In this document: positions 7,860-15,220 of the stretch, in pieces
How the letters are laid out: every line of letters starts with the position of its first letter
How positions within the stretch are numbered: the stretch's first letter is position 1
NCBI GenBank assembly: GCA_014376915.1
Contig: JACMQP010000672.1
Location: 1 to 18,484, forward strand
Length of the DNA stretch: 18,484 nt
Source of the DNA: Ramlibacter sp.
Lineage (GTDB): Bacteria; Pseudomonadota; Gammaproteobacteria; Burkholderiales; Burkholderiaceae
Direction of reading: 5' to 3'
Made by a program: the position numbers and the translations under genes
Notes under the pieces: model-generated
What the model saw: only the letters and a program-made list of their open reading frames with translations
The model's database searches: none
What the model was told of the DNA's origin: nothing

Positions 7860-10800
7860 TCACAAGGACTGGAGGAGCGCCTGCGCCTGGGCCAGATGCC
7901 AATCCATTTGCAGGGCCTCGAACGCCTGTGCGGCAATTTCCGCCAGCGCCTTCGCCTGTCCTGCTGCTCCGGCGGCCAGCGCGAGCCCGGCACCGGCCAG
8001 TTGGTTGACGGCGCGTTCCCGCGGCGACTGACGGAACGCGGCCGCGCGATCGGCGGCTGCCATGTAGTGCCGGGCGCGTTCGACATTCCCTTGCGACGCC
8101 GCCATCCTCGCGAGCGCGCGGCAGCCCATCGCCTCTCCGTGCCGGTCCTGCGCACGGGCGCGCTGCAACAGCTTGGCCGCATGCTGGCGCGCCTCGGTCT
8201 CCAGATCCAGCGAGACCGCCGCTTCGACCAGCCATCCGTAGTTCAGCGACGTCGAGACCGCCCCACCCCGCGCCTGGATCCACGCGGTGGATTCGCGCAG
8301 CAGCTGCAGGGAGGTTGCGTCTCCATTCAATGCCCAGCCGCCGCAGGCGCTGAGCGCCCGGCCCATGGCCAGCAGGTACCGGCTGCGGCACTGCAGGGCG
8401 ATGGCTGCGCCATCGAGTCCCGCGATGCGCGCTTCTAGCCAGCGCCCCTGCCAGAGGTGTACCGCGCAGATCAGCCCCCGCACCGAGGCCGCCACCGAAT
8501 GCACGTCGCCGCCAAGGAGACGCAAGGCTTTGGCGAAAGTGGCATGCGCTTGCTCGAATCGCCCGAGATCGCCCAGGGTGTAAGCGGTACGCGCGAGGGT
8601 ATAGGCGGAACCGATCGCGGTGCCGCTGCCGATACGGCTCTGCTGGCGCTTGCTCTCGACCGCCTGCGTCAGTAGCGGCAGCGCCCGTTCGTACTGACCA
8701 GCCGATGCGAGCGATTGTCCGAGCGCCGCCTTCACCTGCGCCGCCAGCCGTTGATCGTCGCTGGCCAGGGCGTGCACCAATGCACTTTCGCAATGGCGCA
8801 CGGCCTCCCGAGGCCGGCCCTTCCCGTAGTTGACATAGCCGAGCCAGTACTCGGCGCGTGCCAGCGTGTTTTCATCGCCAGCCGCACGCGCGAGACGGGC
8901 CGCACGTTCGAACAGTTCTAGGCCGTGGCCCACGTCGAGCGGATCGAAGACACAGGTCTGCCCCAGCTTCTGCGCGATGGCGCACCAGCGCAGTTGCAGC
9001 GGCCTTGTCAGTTCGCTTGCTGCGTCGAGTGAGCGCAGCGCCGTGAGGAACTGGGTCCGGGCGCGATCGAGCGCCATGGCCGCCAGCGCCTTGTTGCCGG
9101 CGGCTTCTGCGTAGTCGGCCGCCTTGTCCCAGACTCCCGCGCTGTCGTAGTGGTACGAGAGGGCCTCCAGCCAGTCGAAAACGTCCTCGCTCCCAACCGC
9201 TTCCTCGAGGATCTGGGCAACCCGCAGGTGCAGCGCGCGCCGGCGGCCCGGATTGACGGTGGCGTATACGGCGTCCCGGGTGAGCACATGCTTGAAGCGC
9301 AACATGCCGGGCTGGCCGGCCGGAACGAGGAAGTCTTTGGCCGACAGGGAGAGAGACAGCGCCGCCGCTTCGCCCTCGCCGACGACGCGCTTGAGCACCC
9401 ACTCGGGGAAGACGTTGCCGGCCACCGAAGCCATCCGGAGAAAATCTGCCTGCGGGCCCGGCAAGCGCTCCAGCCGCGACGCCACGAGCGCGTTGATCCA
9501 GGCCGCGCCCCCTGCGCCGGACGCCAGCTTCAGGTCACCTTGGGCAGCTGCGTGGCAAAGCTCCTCGATGAACAGCGGGCTGCCGCCGGACTGCCGGTAG
9601 ATCTCCTGGGCCAAGAACGGTTCGGCCGAGGGCAGCCATGCGGAAATCGCGCCGGCGCCCTCGCCGGAATCGAGCGGTTCCAGGCGCAGATTCTGCGCAT
9701 CGGCCAGGACCGGGTCGTCATCTTTGTTCTGCGGACGACTGGCCAGCAGCAGCAACAGGGGCAACTGTCTCGCCCGCAGCGATTGCAGCGCCTGGTGGCT
9801 GGCGTCGTCGGCCCACTGCCAATCGTCGAGCACGAGAATTAGGGTCTGCTGTTGTGCCAGCACCGCGATCAGATCGAGTGCAGCCGCGACCAGGACCGCC
9901 GGTTTCGGCATCAATTGCTGGGCGGACAATTCCCTCATCAACGCGTGAATGGCCGGCGTCGATGCTGCCGGGGCGGTGATGCCGGGTGCCTCCGGTGCGC
10001 GATCGGTCGCGCGCTCGTTTTCCTGGGGCGAGCCGCCGGGACGCCGTCCCAGCGCGCCACGAATCCATTGCATGAAAGGCTGCAGCGGCTCGGCGCCGAG
10101 ATAGTTCTCGCAATAGCCCTGCATCACACGGAAGGCTACCGGGTCCAGGCGACGCCGGAACTCCTCGATCAACCGGGTCTTGCCGATGCCCGGCTCGCCA
10201 CTGACGACGATGACGGGCGATTCGCCATTGCGCGCGCGATCCACCGCACCGAAAAGTTCCGCCAAAGCCTCAGCGCGGCCGATGAAAGGCACGACACCCC
10301 TGTGCGCCGCTGCGTCGATCCGGCGCTGGATCGCAACCCGCCCCGCCACCCGCAGCACATTCAGCGGGGCGACCCGCCCCCTGATCGGGAGGCGGCGCAG
10401 CATCTCCATCTTGAAGAAGTGGGCCTGGGGTCCAAGCGTTTCCTCGCTGACCAGGATTTCTCCGGTCGCCGCCAGGCTGCACAGGCGGGCGGCGGTGTTG
10501 GGAACCTCTCCCACGATGTCGAAGCGGCCGCGCTCGATGTCGCCCGCGATGACCAGCACCAGCCCCGCATGAATGCCGGAGTGCATCTGCATCTGCGTAG
10601 CGCCGGAGCCGCTGCCGGCGCTCAATCGCGATGCGGCCTGGTGCAACTCCAGTGCGGCCTCAACTGCCCTACGCCCATCGTCCTCGCTCGCTTCGAGATG
10701 GCCGAACAGCGCCAGCAGGCCATCGCCCTGTAGCCGCGCAATGTTGCCGCCGTGGCGGGGGATAACTTCCCGGGCGATGCGCCTGAATTGCTCCAGCAGT

Positions 10801-10922
10801 TCGGAGAATTCCTCGGCTTCAAGGCGTTCAGCCAGTTCGGATGAGCCCGACACATCCGCGAACAGCACTGTCATGTGCCGCCTTTGCCCGGTGCCGAACT
10901 CTTCTTTGCCGACAAGTGCCAT
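7860..10922 (-). CDS. Class III adenylate/guanylate cyclase - AAA ATPase - TPR signalling protein (1020 aa)
   Basis: Residues ~14-192 form a class III cyclase homology domain: VLFADVSGSS (metal Asp23), LQGDGLLALFG (metal Asp67), and FDIVGEVPNTAARL supplying Asp135, Asn142 and Arg146, so catalysis looks possible. Residues ~210-480 are a MalT/LuxR-type AAA ATPase with Walker A GEPGIGKT (Lys248) and Walker B LILVLDDWQWAD (about residue 365). The C-terminal ~450 residues are Ala/Leu-rich helical repeats typical of TPR arrays. No membrane segment is visible. The start at 10922 lacks a strong ribosome site; Met17 (10874) is an alternative but would begin within the first cyclase strand. It lies 72 bp downstream of a CRP-like regulator on the same strand, which suggests linked cyclic-nucleotide signalling. 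The nucleotide product cannot be decided from the sequence. Confidence 0.88.
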   Translation of the reverse strand: MALVGKEEFGTGQRRHMTVLFADVSGSSELAERLEAEEFSELLEQFRRIAREVIPRHGGNIARLQGDGLLALFGHLEASEDDGRRAVEAALELHQAASRLSAGSGSGATQMQMHSGIHAGLVLVIAGDIERGRFDIVGEVPNTAARLCSLAATGEILVSEETLGPQAHFFKMEMLRRLPIRGRVAPLNVLRVAGRVAIQRRIDAAAHRGVVPFIGRAEALAELFGAVDRARNGESPVIVVSGEPGIGKTRLIEEFRRRLDPVAFRVMQGYCENYLGAEPLQPFMQWIRGALGRRPGGSPQENERATDRAPEAPGITAPAASTPAIHALMRELSAQQLMPKPAVLVAAALDLIAVLAQQQTLILVLDDWQWADDASHQALQSLRARQLPLLLLLASRPQNKDDDPVLADAQNLRLEPLDSGEGAGAISAWLPSAEPFLAQEIYRQSGGSPLFIEELCHAAAQGDLKLASGAGGAAWINALVASRLERLPGPQADFLRMASVAGNVFPEWVLKRVVGEGEAAALSLSLSAKDFLVPAGQPGMLRFKHVLTRDAVYATVNPGRRRALHLRVAQILEEAVGSEDVFDWLEALSYHYDSAGVWDKAADYAEAAGNKALAAMALDRARTQFLTALRSLDAASELTRPLQLRWCAIAQKLGQTCVFDPLDVGHGLELFERAARLARAAGDENTLARAEYWLGYVNYGKGRPREAVRHCESALVHALASDDQRLAAQVKAALGQSLASAGQYERALPLLTQAVESKRQQSRIGSGTAIGSAYTLARTAYTLGDLGRFEQAHATFAKALRLLGGDVHSVAASVRGLICAVHLWQGRWLEARIAGLDGAAIALQCRSRYLLAMGRALSACGGWALNGDATSLQLLRESTAWIQARGGAVSTSLNYGWLVEAAVSLDLETEARQHAAKLLQRARAQDRHGEAMGCRALARMAASQGNVERARHYMAAADRAAAFRQSPRERAVNQLAGAGLALAAGAAGQAKALAEIAAQAFEALQMDWHLAQAQALLQSL

Positions 10923-10994
10923 CGGAGGATTCTGCCTCAGCCGGCCCGCGTTGTCGCCCTGGAGGCAACCCTGCTCCTCAATGGAGGAGACCCA

Positions 10995-11669
10995 TCACCA
11001 CCGCGCCGGCAACCCCTTCAGCAGCACGATCCGGCGCTCCCGCATCGCGACGTAGCCGCCGTTCTCCAGGTCCTTCAGCAGGCGGCTGACCATCTCGCGC
11101 GAGCAGGCCAGGTGGCTGGCGATCTGCTGGTGGGTGATGCGTTCGCCGACGCTGCGGGTGCCATCGGCACCGGCCGGGCCGGCGAGCTGGTCCAGCAGCC
11201 GTGTCATCCGGCCATAGACGTCGATCAGCGCGAGGCTGCGTGCGCTCTCCGTGGCCAGGCGGGCGCGGCGGATCAGGCGCGCCATCATCTCCAGGGCGAA
11301 ATCCGGGTGGTCGGCGATATAGGCCAGCAGGGCCTCCCGCGAAATAACGGCGCATGTGGTCGATTCCAGCGTCTCCACATTGGCGGAGCGCGGCCCTCCG
11401 TCGAGCGACATCTCGCCCACATATTCGCCGGCGCCGTAGATCCCCAGGGTGATTTCCTTGCCGTTCGGGTCCGCCGCGAAGGCGCGCAACCGGCCCGACA
11501 GCACGATATAGAGCGTGTCGCCGCGGTCTCCTTCCTGGATCAGGGCCAGGCCCCGGCGGAAGTTGCGGACACTGCCGCGGGCGGCGAGCACCTTGAGATG
11601 CGGCGTCTCTTGCGTCCCCGGCCCCTGCGACGCGGGATCGACGACAAAGGCAGGGGTCATGGACAGCAT
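10995..11669 (-). CDS. CRP/FNR-family transcriptional regulator (224 aa)
   Basis: Residues ~25-135 form a cyclic-nucleotide-binding beta-roll (VRNFRRGLALIQEGDRGDTLYIVLSGRLRAF). The phosphate-binding cassette GEMSLDGGPRSANV keeps Glu86, Arg94 and Ser95, equivalent to E. coli CRP Glu72, Arg82 and Ser83. The dimerisation helix leads to LALIDVYGRM. The winged helix (178-205, ITHQQIASHLACSREMVSRLLKDLE) keeps the CRP-like Arg-Glu-x-x-x-Arg recognition pattern. There are no FNR-type iron-sulfur cysteines. The start is uncertain: ATG 11669 and ATG 11660 are both possible and neither has a good ribosome site. The gene begins 13 bp after the LuxR-type gene stops, so translation may be coupled. It precedes the cyclase gene and could respond to that enzyme's product; this is inference. 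Confidence 0.88.
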   Translation of the reverse strand: MLSMTPAFVVDPASQGPGTQETPHLKVLAARGSVRNFRRGLALIQEGDRGDTLYIVLSGRLRAFAADPNGKEITLGIYGAGEYVGEMSLDGGPRSANVETLESTTCAVISREALLAYIADHPDFALEMMARLIRRARLATESARSLALIDVYGRMTRLLDQLAGPAGADGTRSVGERITHQQIASHLACSREMVSRLLKDLENGGYVAMRERRIVLLKGLPARW

Positions 11670-11682
11670 GGGGCGGGCGTGT

Positions 11683-12363
11683 TCACCACGCAGATTGTGA
11701 TGCACTCTGGCCGCGCAAGCCGCACGGTACCACCGGCGGCAGCGCCGCCACCCGCTGCACCAGCTGCCGGATGCTGTTGGAGTCGGTCTTGTCCCGCAAG
11801 GACCGCACCTGCGTGCGCACCGTGGATTCGCAGACCCCATGGGCAGTTGCGATGTCCAGCACATCCAGGCCGTCGCACAGAGAACGCAGCACCGCCTCCT
11901 CGGTCGGTGAGAGGCGGTGCTCGCGTGCAAAGAAGGAAACCGCGAGATTCTGCGTGCCGGTCCGCCGGGCCAGCATCAGCAGCACCGACGCCGATTCGCC
12001 CTCGTACGGCTGGAACAGCGGTATGCAGGCGACGGACAGCCGGTCGCTGCCCTGGCGCAGGCTGAGCATCTGCCGCCGGCCGCGGGCGGCGGAGCGGATG
12101 CCGCGCGCCAACTCGTCGCTCTGCCCCGCGCTCATGCTGGTCACCGTGGACCCTTCGATGCGCAGGTAGCGGGCCCGCGCCAACTCGTGCCGCGCCAGGT
12201 GGTTGGCGTGCTGGAACCGGCCTTCAGGATTGACCAGGATCAGCCCGTAGTCGATCTCCTCGAGCACGCGCCAGGCGAACTCGGGGTCTGGCGCGGTCCG
12301 GTTCGAAGTGGCTGCCGCGCGTGGCGAAGCGTCGTCGGCAAAGAGGGTGGTGACAAGGTCCAT
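11683..12363 (-). CDS. PAS-domain LuxR-type transcriptional regulator (226 aa)
   Basis: Residues ~28-130 (FAWRVLEEIDYGLILVNPEGRFQHANHLARHEL) resemble a PAS-like sensor fold, with no receiver domain and no phospho-acceptor Asp. Residues ~151-209 (LSPTEEAVLRSLCDGLDVLDIATAHGVCESTVRTQVRSLRDKT) are a LuxR/GerE helix-turn-helix. A sensor-HTH protein without a receiver usually acts as a one-component regulator; the ligand is unknown. It is the first gene of a minus-strand series with the CRP-like regulator 13 bp downstream and the cyclase after that. The ATG at 12363 has only a weak GGGGC upstream. The start is supported by the length and by lack of coding sense further upstream. Confidence 0.82.
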   Translation of the reverse strand: MDLVTTLFADDASPRAAATSNRTAPDPEFAWRVLEEIDYGLILVNPEGRFQHANHLARHELARARYLRIEGSTVTSMSAGQSDELARGIRSAARGRRQMLSLRQGSDRLSVACIPLFQPYEGESASVLLMLARRTGTQNLAVSFFAREHRLSPTEEAVLRSLCDGLDVLDIATAHGVCESTVRTQVRSLRDKTDSNSIRQLVQRVAALPPVVPCGLRGQSASQSAW

Positions 12364-12460
12364 GATGAGCCCCGGTGGTGGTATGGCTGCAGTCTAGGAA
12401 AGGCCTGCCGCCTGCGCATCCCGTCGGGTGCCCGCCAGTCTGTGATCCATTACCCGGGCG

Positions 12461-12940
12461 CTAGCGGTCCGCGCCGGCCTTGTCTGGGGCGGGGCCTTCG
12501 TGTGGCCGCGTGAGGGACGGCGACACCGCGCGCCGGTCCTTGGCCCGGGCCGCATTCGCCAGCTGGTCGCGGGCGGCCCAGGCCGCCTGCTGTTCGCCGG
12601 GCGCCAGCACTGGGGTCGGGCGCTGCAGGCTGGCCTGCGGGTCGGGCGGCTGTGATGACTTGACATCCGCCGCTGGGGGGAAGGTCCACTCACCCTTCGC
12701 CGCCGGCGCGGCGAGCGCCGGCGCGGGGCTGGGAGCGGCGGCCCCCGCTGGCGCCGGAGCGCCTACTACCGGCGACGGGTCCACCAGTCGGCGCGAGACG
12801 CGCTCCGCCTGTGGGACCTGCCGCGCCGTTGCGCCGAGGTCGGGCGGCGGGTCGGCGAACAACCCGCTCGCCGTCGCCACCAGCACCCCGGTCGCGGCCA
12901 GCCCGAGCAGGCCGAGCAGGGCCGCGTCGGTCACACGCAT
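12461..12940 (-). CDS. Small membrane-anchored Pro/Ala-rich protein of unknown function (159 aa)
   Basis: The N-terminus (MRVTDAALLGLLGLAATGVLVATASGLF) contains one transmembrane segment at about residues 6-27. The rest is Pro/Ala-rich and low-complexity (GAPAPAGAAAPSPAPALAAPAAKGEW) with no recognisable domain, and looks like an extended periplasmic segment. The start at 12940 is chosen because its ATG overlaps the end of the upstream secreted-protein gene by 10 nt, an arrangement typical of translational coupling, and because it exposes the membrane helix at once. The frame is open upstream to 13099, but that stretch is out-of-frame coding of the neighbour. It is probably the third gene of the 14379-to-12461 envelope operon, where it could anchor or help export the preceding proteins; that role is a guess. 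Confidence 0.68.
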   Translation of the reverse strand: MRVTDAALLGLLGLAATGVLVATASGLFADPPPDLGATARQVPQAERVSRRLVDPSPVVGAPAPAGAAAPSPAPALAAPAAKGEWTFPPAADVKSSQPPDPQASLQRPTPVLAPGEQQAAWAARDQLANAARAKDRRAVSPSLTRPHEGPAPDKAGADR

Positions 12941-13902
12941 TGCATCGACACCAGGCCCTTGTCGGTCGCGAACGGTTCGACCTTGATGATGTGGTACGCG
13001 TTTGGCGCCAGGTCCAGCGTGGCCGGCAATCCGATCGCACCCACGCCAGCGCCGATGTCGGTCGAACCCGGCGCGAACGACCAGTTGCGCTGCGTCCATT
13101 CCTTGAACCGGATCTGTGCGGAGTTCGAGACGTCGGAAGAAATATGCACCCGCCGGCAGGTGCTGCCACCGGAGTAGACCTGGAACAGCGTGCCGCCAAA
13201 GGCGCCCGGGAACGTCACCGCCACGTCACGGGTGCGGCCGTAGCCCACCTGGGAGTCGGGATGCGACTGGTTGTTGGAGAACGCGATCAGCGAGCCGTTG
13301 CCGCTCCAGCGCACCGACTGGTCGTCGGGCGTCAGCCAGTTGGCGACCAGCAGCGGGTTGGCGCGGCGGGTGCTGACCGAGGGCGCGATTGCGAAGCCGC
13401 CCGGGAACGACGGGCTGCCCTGGCAGGTGAGGCGGACCGTCTGCGTGGACGACGCGATCGGAAACGCGCTCGTGACGTTGATCGTCGACCAGCCCTGCGG
13501 CATCGGGAAGCTGGCCGGCGCCGAGTTGGTGTAGTAGATCTCGGACGTGGCGGAGGTCGTCAGCTCGCCCGGGTACGCCTCGTTCCAGTTCTTCACCGTG
13601 ACGTAGGCCGGAGCCATGCCTTCCAGCGCGACGTAGTTGCAGGCATTGCCGGCGTTGAGCACCTGGAACACGGCGGACGACGAGACGCTGCGGCCGCCAT
13701 GCAGCATCACGTCGTCGCGGTAGCAGCCGTACCCGCCGAAGGACGTGCATTGGCCGCCCATGCCGGGGTCGATCAGCGAGCCTGCGCCGTCAACCATGGA
13801 TAGCGGAACGATGGCGCCTTGCGGAAAGACTCCCTGGGCGCCCGCGGTGCCGGCCAGGGCCGCCATCGACAAGGCGAGGATGGAAACAAGTTTGCGATTC
13901 AT
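12931..13902 (-). CDS. Secreted protein with two copies of an ~83-residue unit (323 aa)
   Basis: A Sec signal peptide is clear: MNRKLVSILALSMAALAGTAGAQG, with cleavage likely after AGA or AQ. I do not recognise the family. Two segments repeat each other: 79-160 (FQVLNAGNACNYV...VKNW...STINVTSAF...VRLTC) and 240-322 (FQVYSGGSTCRRV...FKEW...HIIKVEPF...VSMQC). FQV is followed after 9 residues by Cys (88 and 249), then a V/I-x-K/F-x-W strand, and each copy ends in Cys (160 and 322), so each may be a disulfide-closed beta domain. Two more Cys (52, 60) lie before the first unit. GGAGA stands 6 nt before the ATG. It lies 48 bp after the small lipoprotein gene and overlaps the next gene by 10 nt, so it is probably part of one operon. 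Function unknown. Confidence 0.82.
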   Translation of the reverse strand: MNRKLVSILALSMAALAGTAGAQGVFPQGAIVPLSMVDGAGSLIDPGMGGQCTSFGGYGCYRDDVMLHGGRSVSSSAVFQVLNAGNACNYVALEGMAPAYVTVKNWNEAYPGELTTSATSEIYYTNSAPASFPMPQGWSTINVTSAFPIASSTQTVRLTCQGSPSFPGGFAIAPSVSTRRANPLLVANWLTPDDQSVRWSGNGSLIAFSNNQSHPDSQVGYGRTRDVAVTFPGAFGGTLFQVYSGGSTCRRVHISSDVSNSAQIRFKEWTQRNWSFAPGSTDIGAGVGAIGLPATLDLAPNAYHIIKVEPFATDKGLVSMQCV

Positions 13903-13950
13903 TTGGATTCTCCAGATCGGAAGGTGTGATGAATGGGACTGGGCCTGTGC

Positions 13951-14379
13951 CTACTTCTTGCCGGGGTCGACAGGCGGCGCGGGTGTCGGGCTTGGCGCGG
14001 GAGTCGGTGCCGGGGTGGGCGCCGGGGTCGGGGCCGGAGTGGGTGTCGGCGTCGGCGTCGGTGCCGGGGCCGCGCAGATCGGGCTCGTCGGGGCCTGCCA
14101 TGCGCCGTTGGCACACGCGAAGCTGGCCGTGCCCGACAGGTTTGCCGCCGTGTTCGTGACCACGATGCTCGAGCCGGATGCGGCCTCGGTGCCGGGGCCG
14201 GTGCAGGTGTTGCTGCTGGCCGTCCAGCCCATTGCCTGGGCCGGGCAAAGCGAGGAGGCGGTGACGGGGTTGTTGACCGGCACGGGCGCTGGGCCGTCGC
14301 CGCCACCGCCGCAGCCGGCGAGGGTCAGACCGAGGCTCGCTGCGAGCGCCTGCACCAGGGGGATGTGTCGAAACTTCAT
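13951..14379 (-). CDS. Small lipoprotein with Cys-rich module and PT/PA repeat tail (142 aa)
   Basis: The type II signal peptide is MKFRHIPLVQALAASLGLTLAGC with Cys23 as the lipidation site, followed by GGGGDG as in the other lipoprotein of this window. Residues ~45-102 hold four Cys (45, 59, 89, 102) in a pattern ending GTASFACANGAWQAPTSPIC, reminiscent of a minimal sushi-like disulfide module. Residues 104-136 are a Pro-Thr/Pro-Ala repeat ending VDPGKK. GGAG lies 7 nt before the ATG at 14379, which selects this over the ATG 12 nt upstream. It heads a probable operon with the two downstream envelope genes, and its leader carries the conserved 45-bp element. It is likely an outer-membrane lipoprotein with an extended, possibly wall-spanning tail; partner and function are unknown. 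Confidence 0.8.
   Translation of the reverse strand: MKFRHIPLVQALAASLGLTLAGCGGGGDGPAPVPVNNPVTASSLCPAQAMGWTASSNTCTGPGTEAASGSSIVVTNTAANLSGTASFACANGAWQAPTSPICAAPAPTPTPTPTPAPTPAPTPAPTPAPSPTPAPPVDPGKK
13972..14067 (-). repeat. Low-complexity PT/PA-coding repeat
   Basis: About 96 bp encode tandem Pro-Thr and Pro-Ala dipeptides at the C-terminus of the small lipoprotein. On the plus strand it appears as GTCGGTGCCGG/GTCGGC-like units. It is prone to length change by slippage; multiples of 6 bp would keep the frame. Confidence 0.75.
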
Positions 14380-14469
14380 GGGAGACTCCAAGGTCGAAGA
14401 GAGGAAAGAAACGGCGCGCCGTCGGGCTTGCCACCTTCACGCGGACCAACTGCTCTCCGCATGTGGGTC

Positions 14470-14514
14470 CACTCTCGCTTCGTCCTTCGCTACGGGCATC
14501 TCCCGGATCTGCGA
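14470..14514 (-). promoter_or_regulatory. Conserved upstream element, copy 2 (shared with 2100-2144)
   Basis: It matches 2100-2144 at 29 of 45 ungapped positions, including CACTCTC, CGGGCAT, TCC and ATCTG blocks read on the plus strand. It begins 91 bp upstream of the ATG of the small lipoprotein gene, the same spacing as copy 1. Between it and the start codon both leaders also contain GTCGGGC and a purine-rich stretch before the ribosome site. Common regulation or a common ancestral leader is likely. Confidence 0.5.
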
Positions 14515-14530
14515 TCTGCCGGCCCACCCG

Positions 14531-15070
14531 TTACCCAAAACGAGGGAGCCCATCTCCACCGCCCCGCATGGAAGGGGTCGTGTCCGAATCCCGGGGAGAG
14601 CCTGCTTCCGCCGCCCTGGCCTTCGTCGGCCACAGCACCGACGCGATTGCCGCCACCACCAGCAGCACCGCAGCGTAGTCCTGTCAGTGCAGCAGCTCAC
14701 GCAGCCACAGTGCCACGCTGAACACGCTGACCACAGGAATCAGCATTACAGACAACGTCGTGGCTAGCGGCAACAGCGAATGCGCCAGGAAGAACCACGC
14801 GCCCTGCGCGTAGCCGAAAATCAAGAGCGCGCTCAGGGCGATCGCCCGGGCCGTGGGGGCGGACCGCTGTTTCCACTGCGGGCGCTCGAACAGCACGGCG
14901 ATCACGGCCATCACCACGGTGGTGATCGCCGTCATCCAGAACGCCAGGGTGAGCGTCGCGGCCTCGATCTTCGTGCGCCGGAACAGCTGCGTTCCCAGCG
15001 CCCAGGTGGCGGCCGCGAACAACGCCAGCACAACGCCGAGTGGCGGGCCGGAGAGCCCCGTGAGCTCATG
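14531..15070 (-). pseudogene. Broken EamA/DMT-family transporter (second EamA half only)
   Basis: The frame opens after a TGA at 15071-15073 and reads ...[26 protein letters not shown]... LIPVVSVFSVALWLRELLH, the typical second EamA repeat of drug/metabolite transporters. A TGA at 14684-14686 interrupts it. The same frame continues QDYAAVLLVVAAIASVLWPTKARAA, the expected last helix, to a TAA at 14531. HWQDYAA is the usual family sequence at that point, so the TGA most simply replaces a Trp codon. The first EamA half is missing; its place is taken by pyrF and a short ORF. The segment up to the TGA alone would be about 115 residues with four or five helices, which is unlikely to be a working transporter. 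Confidence 0.75.
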
Positions 15071-15094
15071 TCACAGCAGCAGCGCCAGCTCGCG

Positions 15095-15220
15095 TCAGTC
15101 GTGCCGCACCACGCGGAACGGCACCTTCAGCACCAGCATCGCGAGCACCAGCACCGGCAGTCCACCGATCAGCGACAGCGTGCGGAGCGACTGCGGCGGG
15201 CTCCTTACAATCGAAACCAT
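15095..15220 (-). CDS. Possible small membrane protein (41 aa), doubtful
   Basis: A 41-codon frame reads [41 protein letters not shown] and has one convincing hydrophobic segment (about residues 16-34). Its ATG overlaps the pyrF ATG divergently by 2 bp, so no ribosome site of its own fits unless translation began elsewhere. It sits between the broken EamA gene and pyrF and may itself be a remnant of a longer gene. I do not recognise it. Confidence 0.25.
   Translation of the reverse strand: MVSIVRSPPQSLRTLSLIGGLPVLVLAMLVLKVPFRVVRHD
15206..15211 (+). promoter_or_regulatory. Candidate -10 box of pyrF
   Basis: TACAAT ends 7 nt before the pyrF ATG, so transcription would begin at or next to the A of the ATG. 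No clear TTGACA-like -35 lies 16-18 bp upstream and no Shine-Dalgarno sequence is present. It suggests a leaderless transcript, at low certainty. Confidence 0.33.

Noticed and set aside
10875..12065. Open frame of 396 codons on the plus strand across the CRP-like and LuxR-type genes
   Set aside because: Low-complexity Ala/Arg-rich translation; both opposite-strand genes have clear domains.
12441..12456. CRP-like site TGTGATCCATTACCCG upstream of the regulator series
   Set aside because: Only the left half TGTGA fits; the right half lacks TCACA, so one half-site could be chance.
14684..14686. TGA read as selenocysteine in the EamA fragment
   Set aside because: EamA transporters are not selenoproteins, relatives have Trp here, and the first half of the gene is missing anyway.
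15095..15220. The 41-codon frame as the missing first half of the EamA gene
   Set aside because: It is in another frame, has only one hydrophobic segment and does not resemble an EamA first repeat.
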